This document shows positions 1-5,608 of a stretch of DNA of 6,417 nt, one piece after another. The DNA is from an uncultured Bacilli bacterium (GTDB lineage: Bacteria; Bacillota_I; Bacilli_A; RF39; UBA660): the NCBI GenBank assembly GCA_948760655.1, contig CAQBKK010000053.1:1-6417 (forward strand), read 5' to 3'. The notes beneath the pieces are model-generated. The model made no database searches and was not told the origin of the DNA. It was given only the letters and a program-made list of their open reading frames with translations. Positions within the stretch are counted from its first letter, which is position 1; every line of letters starts with the position of its first letter. Position numbers and translations under genes: made by a program.

Positions 1-45
1 TTCATCTATCTTGATTTTCTTTTCTGGCTTTTCCCGACAATTCAT
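1..45 (-). CDS. possible start of a further gene, cut off by the window edge
   Basis: An ATG at 45-43 opens a frame that stays open to the window edge for 15 codons, reading MNCREKPEKKIKIDE, which is lysine- and glutamate-rich. It lies about 16 bases beyond the U-tract of the tadC terminator, so if real it is probably a separate transcription unit. I see no good Shine-Dalgarno site (only GGGATAG, four bases upstream of the ATG) and no clear promoter. Plus-strand frames in this stretch are also open by chance, so openness is weak evidence. The product cannot be recognised from 15 residues. Confidence 0.25.
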   Translation of the reverse strand, partial: MNCREKPEKKIKIDE

Positions 46-60
46 TACACTATCCCAATA

Positions 61-83
61 AAAAAAACACCATTCGTGGTGCT
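61..83 (-). terminator. intrinsic terminator of the tad operon
   Basis: Read on the minus strand, a five-base-pair stem CACCA/TGGTG with a tight CGAA tetraloop is followed directly by seven T residues (67-61). The stem can extend by a G-U and an A-U pair into the last two bases of the tadC TAG stop, so the stop codon abuts the hairpin. Stem, stable loop and U-tract are all present, which makes this the end of the operon mRNA. On the plus strand there is no matching T-run, so it looks one-directional. Confidence 0.85.
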
Positions 84-780
84 ATCCTATTAAAAAATCA
101 ACTAAAACAGGTGCAAGAATAATTAACAGCATGATAGGAATGAAAAAAATAACGGAGATTACACTTATTTTGGTCGGTAGTTTAGTAATTTCTGCTTTTG
201 TTTCTAAAAGTTTTGTTTCTCTCATATAGTCTAGTTGATTTTCAAGAGTTTCTGTTATATTGTTCCCAAAAATACTCGATTCTGTAAGACTTAATATAAT
301 ATTGTTTATGGTATCGCTTGGGATTCTTTTTTTCATGTCTTCTAAACTTTCTGTAAAACTTTTTCCCATTTTTACATCGGAAAGTGTTCTTCTAAATTCT
401 AGTGATAGGTCACTATCAATATTATTGGCAGTTAATTCTAAAGCGGATTTTATGTTTCTGCTTGTTTCTAAAGTAAGATTTAATACTTCAAAAAAGAAAA
501 TGGCTTCTTCTTCTAATTTTTTTCCTCGTTTTTTCATGGGTAAATCAAAAACAATTATTTCTACACTTATGTAAAATATAATGGTTACTATGGGAGCCAT
601 TATATAACCATGCTTTATTGTAAAGAAAAGAAGTAAAAATAGGACTATAGCTATCAAAAGACGAGCATTCAAGAAATAAGTGGTACTATATTTTATTGAA
701 GACCCTAATAAAAGTACTTTTTTCTCTAGACGTTTTAATGTATTTTTAGGGTATATTTTATGTACAAAATGATTTTTCAT
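82..780 (-). CDS. tadC: TadC-type Tad pilus inner-membrane platform protein
   Basis: This 232-residue protein is the second polytopic platform subunit of the Tad/Flp pilus machine, expected to sit in the membrane with TadB and to couple the TadA ATPase to pilin assembly. It has a basic N-terminus, two hydrophobic segments (about 38-56 and 60-78), a cytoplasmic helical region of the T2SSF type (about 90-200, including FFEVLNLTLETSRNIKSAL and SIFGNNITETLENQ), the KAEITKLPTK stretch that precedes the last helix in TadC proteins, and a final membrane helix at about 204-230. It is somewhat shorter than typical TadC. The ATG shares one base with the tadB stop (TAATG), and AGAGGTG lies eight bases upstream inside the end of tadB, so translation is probably coupled. 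Assignment as TadC rather than TadB rests on gene order, length and the C-terminal motif. Confidence 0.9.
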   Translation of the reverse strand: MKNHFVHKIYPKNTLKRLEKKVLLLGSSIKYSTTYFLNARLLIAIVLFLLLFFTIKHGYIMAPIVTIIFYISVEIIVFDLPMKKRGKKLEEEAIFFFEVLNLTLETSRNIKSALELTANNIDSDLSLEFRRTLSDVKMGKSFTESLEDMKKRIPSDTINNIILSLTESSIFGNNITETLENQLDYMRETKLLETKAEITKLPTKISVISVIFFIPIMLLIILAPVLVDFLIG

Positions 781-1781
781 TACATTTTCACCTCTAATAC
801 TTTCTTAATTGTTAAAATATAAAGAATAAATAGTAAGAGGATTAACACAAGTAAAATGATTCCTAGAGGATGTGTAAATAGTGGGTTAAAATAAGTTGGA
901 TTTAATAGAAAGATAACCATTGAAAAAACAAATGGAAGAGCTATTAATACTCGATAAACAAAAACACTGGCTGCTGTTAAACTTTTGAGTTCATTATTTA
1001 ATTTCTTTTTATTGAATATCGATTTTTCAATAGAGGAAAATACGCGGACGATATTTCCTCCCGTTTTATTTAATAGTGTTAAGGAAGAAGTAATATATTT
1101 TGCATCTTCTAGTTTTACACGTTCATAAAAGCGACTGAATACCACTTCTAAACTTAAACCATACGTAATATCTAAATAGATTTTTTTAAATTCATCTCTT
1201 ATAGGACCATCTAGTTCTTGTTTTACTGTCTCTATTGCTTGTATAATGCTTCTTCCAGATTTAAAACTATTATTCATAATGATAATCGCTTTTAATAAAT
1301 CGTCTTCTACTTGTCGTCTTTTTTTCTTGAATTTTACATTTAAACTTATATCGGGAAGAAAGAATCCTATCAGAAAAACAAGGGATAAAGTGACAATATT
1401 ACATGGAACTTTTTTTATTAGAAAAGCAACTATATTTAAGCTTATAAAAACGAATGCTCCTAAGAATTTCATTGCAATATAATCAATATTTTCTTTGGTG
1501 TTTCTTTCTTCAAATGGGATAAAACGGTCATATTTTTTGGCATAGTCGCTTAATACTTTTGAGTGTTTTAATATTTTAGCTAGTTTATGCGTTACATTCC
1601 AAATAGAGGAAATGATTTGATCAAAAAAGGAGATTTCTTCTATTGTTGTTGCACTCAAACTGAAACTTTCAAATCTTTTTTCTAGTTTGATTATATGAAC
1701 TTGCTTTATTATGTTCATAATTATTCCAATGAATACGAGTATCCCTATTATTGGAATTATCAAAGCTACTAAGCTTGGCAT
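780..1781 (-). CDS. tadB: TadB-type Tad pilus inner-membrane platform protein
   Basis: This 333-residue integral membrane protein should be the TadB platform subunit, the partner of TadC and of the TadA ATPase. Hydrophobic segments are visible at about 4-24, 105-122, 126-143, 272-293 and 304-324. A T2SSF domain lies between the third and fourth (about 160-290), with the family-like stretches DLLKAIIIMNNSFKSGRSI (161-179) and LLNKTGGNIVRVFSSIE (236-252). The long soluble loop at about 25-104 is charged. The start is supported by AAAGGAG seven bases upstream of the ATG. It lies 18 bases after tadA and overlaps tadC by one base. This order (tadA, tadB, tadC) is the conserved core of tad loci. 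Confidence 0.93.
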   Translation of the reverse strand: MPSLVALIIPIIGILVFIGIIMNIIKQVHIIKLEKRFESFSLSATTIEEISFFDQIISSIWNVTHKLAKILKHSKVLSDYAKKYDRFIPFEERNTKENIDYIAMKFLGAFVFISLNIVAFLIKKVPCNIVTLSLVFLIGFFLPDISLNVKFKKKRRQVEDDLLKAIIIMNNSFKSGRSIIQAIETVKQELDGPIRDEFKKIYLDITYGLSLEVVFSRFYERVKLEDAKYITSSLTLLNKTGGNIVRVFSSIEKSIFNKKKLNNELKSLTAASVFVYRVLIALPFVFSMVIFLLNPTYFNPLFTHPLGIILLVLILLLFILYILTIKKVLEVKM

Positions 1782-1799
1782 ATGTATGCTCCTTTCTTT

Positions 1800-3140
1800 T
1801 TATTTTGCAGTTGTTTTTTTGAAAATGTCATCAATATCTGTAATCCCATGGGCACTTATTTTTTTGTATACTTTAGGAATGGTTTTATAAAGTAAAAATT
1901 CTCCATCTACTGCCCCATTTTCGGTGATACCTTTTTGTGTAAATTTAAAAATTTCTTTTAATTTAATACGATCTTCTTCAAATCCTTCAATTTCAGATAT
2001 AGATGTTACTTTTCGTCTTCCATCATTCATTCTTTCAATATTAACGACTAGGTCAATCGCACTTGCAATATATTCACGGATTGCTTTTATAGGAATATCT
2101 AATCCACTCATTAGTACCATAGTTTCTAGACGATTTAAGGCATCAATTGGACCATTGGCGTGTAGTGTGGTAAGAGATCCATCGTGCCCTGTGTTCATTG
2201 CTTGAAGCATGTCGAATGCTTCTTTTCCACGAACTTCTCCCACAATAATACGATCGGGACGCATACGAAGAGCGTTTTTTACTAAATCACGTATGGTTAC
2301 TTCTCCATTACTTTCATAATTTGTTACTCTAGTTTCTAGAGAGATTACATGTTCTTGACGCAAATGAAGTTCTGCTGCATCTTCAATGGTGATGATACGT
2401 TCTTGAGGGCTTATAAAACTACTTAGAATATTCAAAAGGGTTGTTTTTCCGCTTCCTGTTCCTCCACAAACAATAATGTTTAACTTCCCTTTTACACTTG
2501 CTTCTAAAAATCTGGCCATAAAAGGAGTAAGAGATCCAATACGGATTAAATCTTCAATGCCTGTCATTGTACTTTTAAATTTACGGATGGTTATGACAGG
2601 GCCACGAGTAGAAAGGGGTGGAATCACTGCATTAATACGCGAACCATCATGGAGTCTTGAATCAACCATTGGATTTGCTGCGTCGATTGTTCTTCCTAGG
2701 GGTTCTATTAGTCTTTGAATGGTTCTAATAATATGTTCTTCATTGATAAAAGAAATACTTTCATCTTTTATGAGTTGTCCATCAATTTCAATATAAATTT
2801 CATTGGGACTGTTGATCATTATTTCTGTAATATTTTTATCACTTAATAATTCTGTTATTGGTCCATATCCATTAATTTCATTATCTATTAAATTGTATAA
2901 ATGACTTCTTTCTAAATTGGATAAATCATATCCTTCGATTGTTGCATCAATTTCTTCATTTATAAATTCATTTAGTACTTTGTCTTCTGGAATTTCTTTA
3001 TCTATTAAGTTTTCTACAATACGTGTTCTTAACTCGTCTAAAAGTTTTTTATCTGGAAATATTTCATAATCTGTAACAGACTCCATTTTGGGTATTTTTC
3101 TTTCGATGTTAAATGCATCAATTAAACTAGGCTTGTTCAT
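1800..3140 (-). CDS. tadA: TadA/CpaF-family pilus assembly ATPase
   Basis: This is the hexameric secretion ATPase (GspE/VirB11 superfamily, CpaF branch) that powers Tad pilus assembly at the cytoplasmic face of the membrane. With the ATG at 3140 it has 446 residues, normal for the family. All nucleotide-binding motifs are intact: Walker A GGTGSGKT at 226-233, the acidic Asp box ITIEDAAEL at 250-258, Walker [11 protein letters not shown] at 296-305, and the His box [15 protein letters not shown] at 317-331. The N-terminal domain ahead of these includes [10 protein letters not shown] and the arginine-containing stretch [13 protein letters not shown] five codons further upstream is also in frame, but the ATG has the proper ribosome site. 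The gene overlaps the end of tadZ by 14 bases and is followed by tadB after 18. No missing residue suggests inactivity. Confidence 0.96.
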   Translation of the reverse strand: MNKPSLIDAFNIERKIPKMESVTDYEIFPDKKLLDELRTRIVENLIDKEIPEDKVLNEFINEEIDATIEGYDLSNLERSHLYNLIDNEINGYGPITELLSDKNITEIMINSPNEIYIEIDGQLIKDESISFINEEHIIRTIQRLIEPLGRTIDAANPMVDSRLHDGSRINAVIPPLSTRGPVITIRKFKSTMTGIEDLIRIGSLTPFMARFLEASVKGKLNIIVCGGTGSGKTTLLNILSSFISPQERIITIEDAAELHLRQEHVISLETRVTNYESNGEVTIRDLVKNALRMRPDRIIVGEVRGKEAFDMLQAMNTGHDGSLTTLHANGPIDALNRLETMVLMSGLDIPIKAIREYIASAIDLVVNIERMNDGRRKVTSISEIEGFEEDRIKLKEIFKFTQKGITENGAVDGEFLLYKTIPKVYKKISAHGITDIDDIFKKTTAK

Positions 3141-3936
3141 TTTGTTTTCCCTCACTTTCCAGTTCGCTTTCTTCTTTTGTTTCTTTTTTAATCGTATCTA
3201 ATGCAATTTGCATTAATGTAGAATAATCTTTATTAAAGATGTTTGGCATTTTATTTTGTAAGGTAATGATTTCCCCATTCATAATATAACTATCTATATT
3301 TTTTAGGTAAAAATTAGAAGTAAGTGTGTAATCAATGTTAGCATTTATAATGTTTTTTATATCAAAAATAGAAAAATAATCTTTGTAAGGATCTCTGCTG
3401 TTATTTAAAAGGATTTTATAATTCATAATTCCAGAATCATTAAAAATACTCATGAGAGATTTCATGTTTTTTATATCTAAAGGATCGTTTGTTAAAACAA
3501 ATAGTATATTGTCTGCTTTATCTAGTGTTACAATGTTTATTTCATCTAAAAGATGACTTGTATCTATTAAGACAACATCGTAGTTAGATACAGCCTTGTC
3601 AATTAATATTTCAATGTATTTTGAATCAATCTTGTTTGCTTGACGCGGATCTTTTGGACAGGGTAATAAATCAATCCACTCATCGTATTTTGTGATATAA
3701 CTTTCAAAATTTTGATAACGATTGTTATTGTAGTCATCAACAAAATTAAAGATTGTTCTTTCAAAAGGACGATTTAGAGCAATGCTTATTCCTCCACTAT
3801 ATAAATCTAAATCAATAATTAATACTTTCTTTTCTAAATGTTCATAAATTCCAGCTAGGTTGATTGTTGTAACTGTTTTTCCAACTCCTCCTTTTGCTGA
3901 TGAAATACACATCGCTATTCCTCTATTTTTTGCCAT
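3127..3936 (-). CDS. tadZ: TadZ/CpaE-like MinD/ParA-family ATPase of the Tad locus
   Basis: This 269-residue P-loop ATPase belongs to the MinD/ParA (SIMIBI) group and by context is TadZ/CpaE, which positions the pilus machine in the cell. The deviant Walker A motif KGGVGKT is at 15-21 with the signature lysine K15, switch I/A' is IIDLDLYSGG at 40-49, and the Walker B-like VVLIDTSH is at 121-128. The P-loop begins almost at the N-terminus, so the atypical receiver-like domain that precedes the ATPase in classical CpaE/TadZ (often around 400 residues) is absent. The C-terminus is highly charged (KKETKEESELESEGKQ). The ATG follows AGAGG by eight bases, and that motif overlaps the stop codon of the upstream gene. 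It lies between the pseudopilins and tadA, as in other tad clusters. A generic ParA is possible by sequence but not by position. Confidence 0.88.
   Translation of the reverse strand: MAKNRGIAMCISSAKGGVGKTVTTINLAGIYEHLEKKVLIIDLDLYSGGISIALNRPFERTIFNFVDDYNNNRYQNFESYITKYDEWIDLLPCPKDPRQANKIDSKYIEILIDKAVSNYDVVLIDTSHLLDEINIVTLDKADNILFVLTNDPLDIKNMKSLMSIFNDSGIMNYKILLNNSRDPYKDYFSIFDIKNIINANIDYTLTSNFYLKNIDSYIMNGEIITLQNKMPNIFNKDYSTLMQIALDTIKKETKEESELESEGKQNEQA
3149..3153 (-). promoter_or_regulatory. ribosome binding site that fixes the tadA start
   Basis: GAGGG lies eight bases upstream of the ATG at 3140-3138. The alternative in-frame GTG at 3155-3153 overlaps this motif and has only a weak GGAAA ahead of it, so the GTG is probably part of the ribosome site rather than the start. 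The site lies within the last codons of tadZ, which favours translational coupling. Confidence 0.75.
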
Positions 3937-3947
3937 ATTTCTTCCCT

Positions 3948-4295
3948 CTATTCTTTATCGTATTTGATTGTTTTTTTTATCTTGTAGGATTTTAGTCCAA
4001 TGATATTTCCAAAAATACTTTCTATTTCGTATTCATTGGAAATTTGTATTTGTTTTTCTATGGTTTCTATTTCTAAATTCTTGGTGGGGATGTTGTTTTT
4101 ATCATAAAGATTTTTTACTTTTTCTTGGTAGTTTTCTGTTTTCATATCCACTGTTCTTACTATAGTTCTGGTGGTACTTGTAAATCTAGTATATTCTTTT
4201 AAAACTAGGCCTGTATCTACTATAAATGCTAATATTAGTAGTAGTATAGGAATGACAAGAACAAAAAAGATAAGTGTTTGTCCACGATTATTCAT
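3948..4295 (-). CDS. TadE/TadG-like minor pseudopilin without Glu+5
   Basis: This 115-residue protein has a very short basic leader ending in NNRG, then a class III-type prepilin segment (QTLIFFVLVIPILLLILAF, from residue 6) forming one membrane helix to about 32, and an exported domain of about 80 residues. Cleavage after G5 by a TadV/CpaA-type prepilin peptidase is expected. Position +5, normally Glu in pilins and in the two upstream proteins here, is Phe (F10). The post-helix IVDTGLVLKEYT resembles TadE/TadG proteins. Its C-terminus (IIGLKSYKIKKTIKYDKE) resembles that of the upstream TadE (LLLGKNYKASTKRVIYNE), suggesting ancient duplication. Its ATG overlaps the upstream stop by eight bases (ATGAATAA). 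It may correspond to TadF or a shortened TadG; the sequence does not decide. It is presumably an accessory pilus subunit or assembly factor. Confidence 0.8.
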   Translation of the reverse strand: MNNRGQTLIFFVLVIPILLLILAFIVDTGLVLKEYTRFTSTTRTIVRTVDMKTENYQEKVKNLYDKNNIPTKNLEIETIEKQIQISNEYEIESIFGNIIGLKSYKIKKTIKYDKE

Positions 4296-4641
4296 TATAA
4301 ATCACTCGCTTTGTACTCGCTTTATAATTTTTTCCTAAGAGTAGATTGAGACCAGGAGTAATAATACTTGTTTCTTTTTCTAAAGTGAATTCTAGGTATT
4401 CTTTTTCTTGTTTTATATTTAATGTAATGTATTCTTTTGTAAAATCTAAATTGTTCTTTATTTCTTCTATTGTTTTTTCTTTTTGGTAAAGCGATATTAC
4501 ATCATCCATTCGGCTTTCTAAGTTGTTTTTGATATAAAATATTTTTCCAAAATCGATGGTTGCAAACAACATAAAAACAAAAATTGGTAAAATAATTACA
4601 AATTCTACTAATGCTTGCCCTTTATTCTTTTTATTTTTCAC
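4288..4641 (-). CDS. tadE: TadE-family minor pseudopilin
   Basis: This 117-residue pilin-like protein has a basic leader (MKNKKNKG), a predicted prepilin peptidase site after G8, and Glu at +5 of the mature chain (QALVEF, E13). One hydrophobic helix runs from about 11 to 33, followed by DFGKIFYIKNNLESRMDDV, which strongly resembles TadE proteins. The rest is a lysine- and glutamate-rich extracytoplasmic domain with no cysteine. The start codon is GTG (4641-4639). AGGGTG lies eight bases upstream, and an in-frame stop a little further up excludes a longer form. It follows flp after a 46-base gap containing a hairpin, and overlaps the next gene by eight bases. The likely role is a minor subunit or priming factor for Flp assembly. 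The TadE assignment is from motif and context. Confidence 0.87.
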   Translation of the reverse strand: MKNKKNKGQALVEFVIILPIFVFMLFATIDFGKIFYIKNNLESRMDDVISLYQKEKTIEEIKNNLDFTKEYITLNIKQEKEYLEFTLEKETSIITPGLNLLLGKNYKASTKRVIYNE

Positions 4642-4670
4642 AAAGTAATCACCCTAATTCTTTATTCTCT

Positions 4671-4699
4671 TTAAAAATGCAATAGTTTTATTCTATTGC
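4671..4699 (-). terminator. hairpin on the flp stop codon, probable partial terminator or mRNA stabiliser
   Basis: On the minus strand a perfect seven-base-pair stem GCAATAG/CTATTGC (4699-4693 and 4685-4679) encloses the seven-base loop AATAAAA, which contains the flp TAA stop. ATTTTTAA follows immediately. Upstream A residues could pair with the T-run past one mismatch. The stem has only three G-C pairs, so complete termination is unlikely, and tadE has no obvious promoter of its own. It more likely lets a fraction of polymerases through, or protects the 3' end of a short flp message. A ribosome terminating at flp would cover the stem, so its effect may depend on translation. Confidence 0.6.
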
Positions 4700-4897
4700 T
4701 TTTGTTTGGCATGAACCTTCCCCAGGTTTATCGCCTGGCACGTATTCTTGATCCACTAGAGAACAAGAGGTTTTGGTAATGGAATCTTTTAAATACCCTC
4801 CGAAATAACTAACAAGAGCAATGGTTATCACACTTATAATTGCCACAATTAAAACATATTCTACTAACGCTTGCCCTTTGTTATTCAGTTTCTTCAT
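4688..4897 (-). CDS. flp: Flp/Fap-family major pilin (type IVc prepilin)
   Basis: This 69-residue prepilin is the likely structural subunit of the Tad pilus. It shows the Flp signature: a short basic leader MKKLNNKG, a cleavage site after G8, and mature residues QALVEY with Glu+5 and Tyr+6 (E13, Y14), followed by a hydrophobic helix to about residue 34 that serves first as membrane anchor and then as filament core. After cleavage about 61 residues remain, at the long end for Flp pilins. The extra length is a hydrophilic tail, including VPGDKPGEG, with cysteines at 45 and 63 that could form a disulfide-closed loop. The ATG is nine bases from AGAGGA and is the first gene after a strong promoter. 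GQALVE is shared with the next gene, tadE. Confidence 0.93.
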   Translation of the reverse strand: MKKLNNKGQALVEYVLIVAIISVITIALVSYFGGYLKDSITKTSCSLVDQEYVPGDKPGEGSCQTKAIE

Positions 4898-4928
4898 GAA
4901 ACCACATCCTCTACTATCTTTCTTATTA

Positions 4929-4957
4929 AATATAAACTAAATTGCGGGTAAAGTCAA
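4929..4957 (-). promoter_or_regulatory. sigma-A-type promoter of the tad operon
   Basis: On the minus strand -35 TTGACT (4957-4952) and -10 TATATT (4934-4929) are separated by exactly 17 bases. Each matches the consensus at five of six positions. Transcription should begin near 4922, giving a leader of about 25 bases with the AGAGGA ribosome site (4912-4907) ahead of the flp ATG. Position, spacing and the terminator just upstream all point to this as the main operon promoter. There is no room for a riboswitch in so short a leader. Confidence 0.8.
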
Positions 4958-4967
4958 TTTTTTTGAC
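4953..4967. repeat. inverted repeat overlapping the -35 box, possible operator
   Basis: GTCAA and TTGAC, perfect five-base inverted arms, are separated by five T residues on the plus strand. The left arm is part of the -35 box of the tad promoter. A dimeric regulator bound here would block or modify RNA polymerase access. The arms are short and the centre is a homopolymer, so this may be chance; no regulator gene is present in the window. Confidence 0.35.
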
Positions 4968-4970
4968 GGA

Positions 4971-5017
4971 TAGAATAAAAGAAAAAGAAGAAACTATCTT
5001 TTTTTAGTCTCTTCTTT
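4971..5017 (-). terminator. intrinsic terminator between the membrane gene and the tad operon
   Basis: On the minus strand a 12-base-pair stem (AAAGAAGAGACT with AGTTTCTTCTTT, one G-U pair) spans 5017-4984 with a ten-base A-rich loop, followed by the T-rich tail TTCTTTTATTCTA. It lies 14 bases past the stop of the upstream small gene and about 14 bases ahead of the tad -35 box, so it separates the two transcription units. The stem is weak in G-C, but its length compensates. Read on the plus strand, the sequence after the stem is less T-rich. Confidence 0.75.
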
Positions 5018-5030
5018 GAATTGATATATT

Positions 5031-5563
5031 TTAAAATTTTTTTTGGCGTTTATAGACATCTTCATTTTCTGGATTATTTGATTGTTTTGATGTTTTAAAA
5101 AAATCCATTTCTTTTAATCTTTTAGCGTTTTCTAACATTTCTTTCATTTCTAAATAGGTCATTTTGTCGACGCTATTTATATTTATTTCCTCATCTAAGT
5201 TTTCTAAGTTTGCAGGAATTTCTTCGAGTTGTTCTGTTGTAGCACCTTTTTCTTTTGCATACTCACGTATTTCTGCTAAAATTCGTATGGATTCTTCTTC
5301 TCTTATTTCATCAAATTCTAAATACATTTCATTTTTCTCTAAGTCTCTTAATTTTTCTTTGTATTTGTTAATTTCAAGTTGGTTTATAGCAAATCCTATT
5401 GTTCCTAAAACTACAGAACTAGTCCAAACGGAGAATTAGAGAATATTAAATAAAATATTGGAACAACACAGAAACTAGCTAATGTTATCTGAAAATCAAT
5501 TGAATAGATTTCTTTTTCAACCATTTCTTTGTACCTATCGGCATTTTTTACTTGCTCTTCCAT
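5031..5563 (-). pseudogene. small two-helix membrane protein gene, apparently frameshifted; unknown function
   Basis: Two overlapping frames read as one interrupted gene. From ATG 5563, the first frame encodes 50 residues with a charged N-terminus and a membrane helix (QITLASFCVVPIFYLIFS, about 25-42), ending FGLVL at a TAG (5413-5411). A second frame, open from 5435 to the TAA at 5033-5031, continues naturally with VVLGTIGFAINQLEINKYKE, a second hydrophobic segment followed by a roughly 100-residue acidic/basic, probably helical and coiled-coil tail. One extra base between 5414 and 5435 would join them into about 177 residues. It could be a true pseudogene, a sequencing or assembly error, or two separate peptides. 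No Shine-Dalgarno site is obvious before the ATG. The second half alone could start at ATG 5327, but that would discard the membrane segment. I do not recognise the family. Confidence 0.6.
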
Positions 5564-5608
5564 TTTTTGTAATAATATTCTTTTTGTTTTTAGATTATTT
5601 TTAAACTT

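Noticed and set aside
260..574. Plus-strand open frames, here and at 1246-1482, 1924-2205, 2476-2718, 5164-5439, 5529-5750 and 5872-6060.
   Set aside because: All lie opposite convincing minus-strand genes (or, at 5164-5439 and 5529-5750, mainly opposite the membrane gene and the end of hsdS), have skewed low-complexity composition and match no family I recognise; they are antisense shadows.
3141..3155. GTG start for tadA, adding five residues (MRENK).
   Set aside because: The GTG overlaps the GAGGG ribosome site of the ATG at 3140 and lacks a good site of its own.
5043..5060. The C-terminus of the small membrane protein reads DVYKRQ, the peptide known from sequencing-adapter (Tn5 mosaic end) contamination in assemblies.
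   Set aside because: The codons are GAT GTC TAT AAA CGC CAA, which differ at several bases from the adapter sequence, and the frame continues to a normal stop and terminator. The match is at protein level only and looks coincidental.
5411..5438. Programmed -1 ribosomal frameshift joining the two halves of the membrane protein.
   Set aside because: The overlap of the two frames has no X XXY YYZ slippery heptamer and I see no strong downstream structure. A base loss or sequence error explains it more simply.
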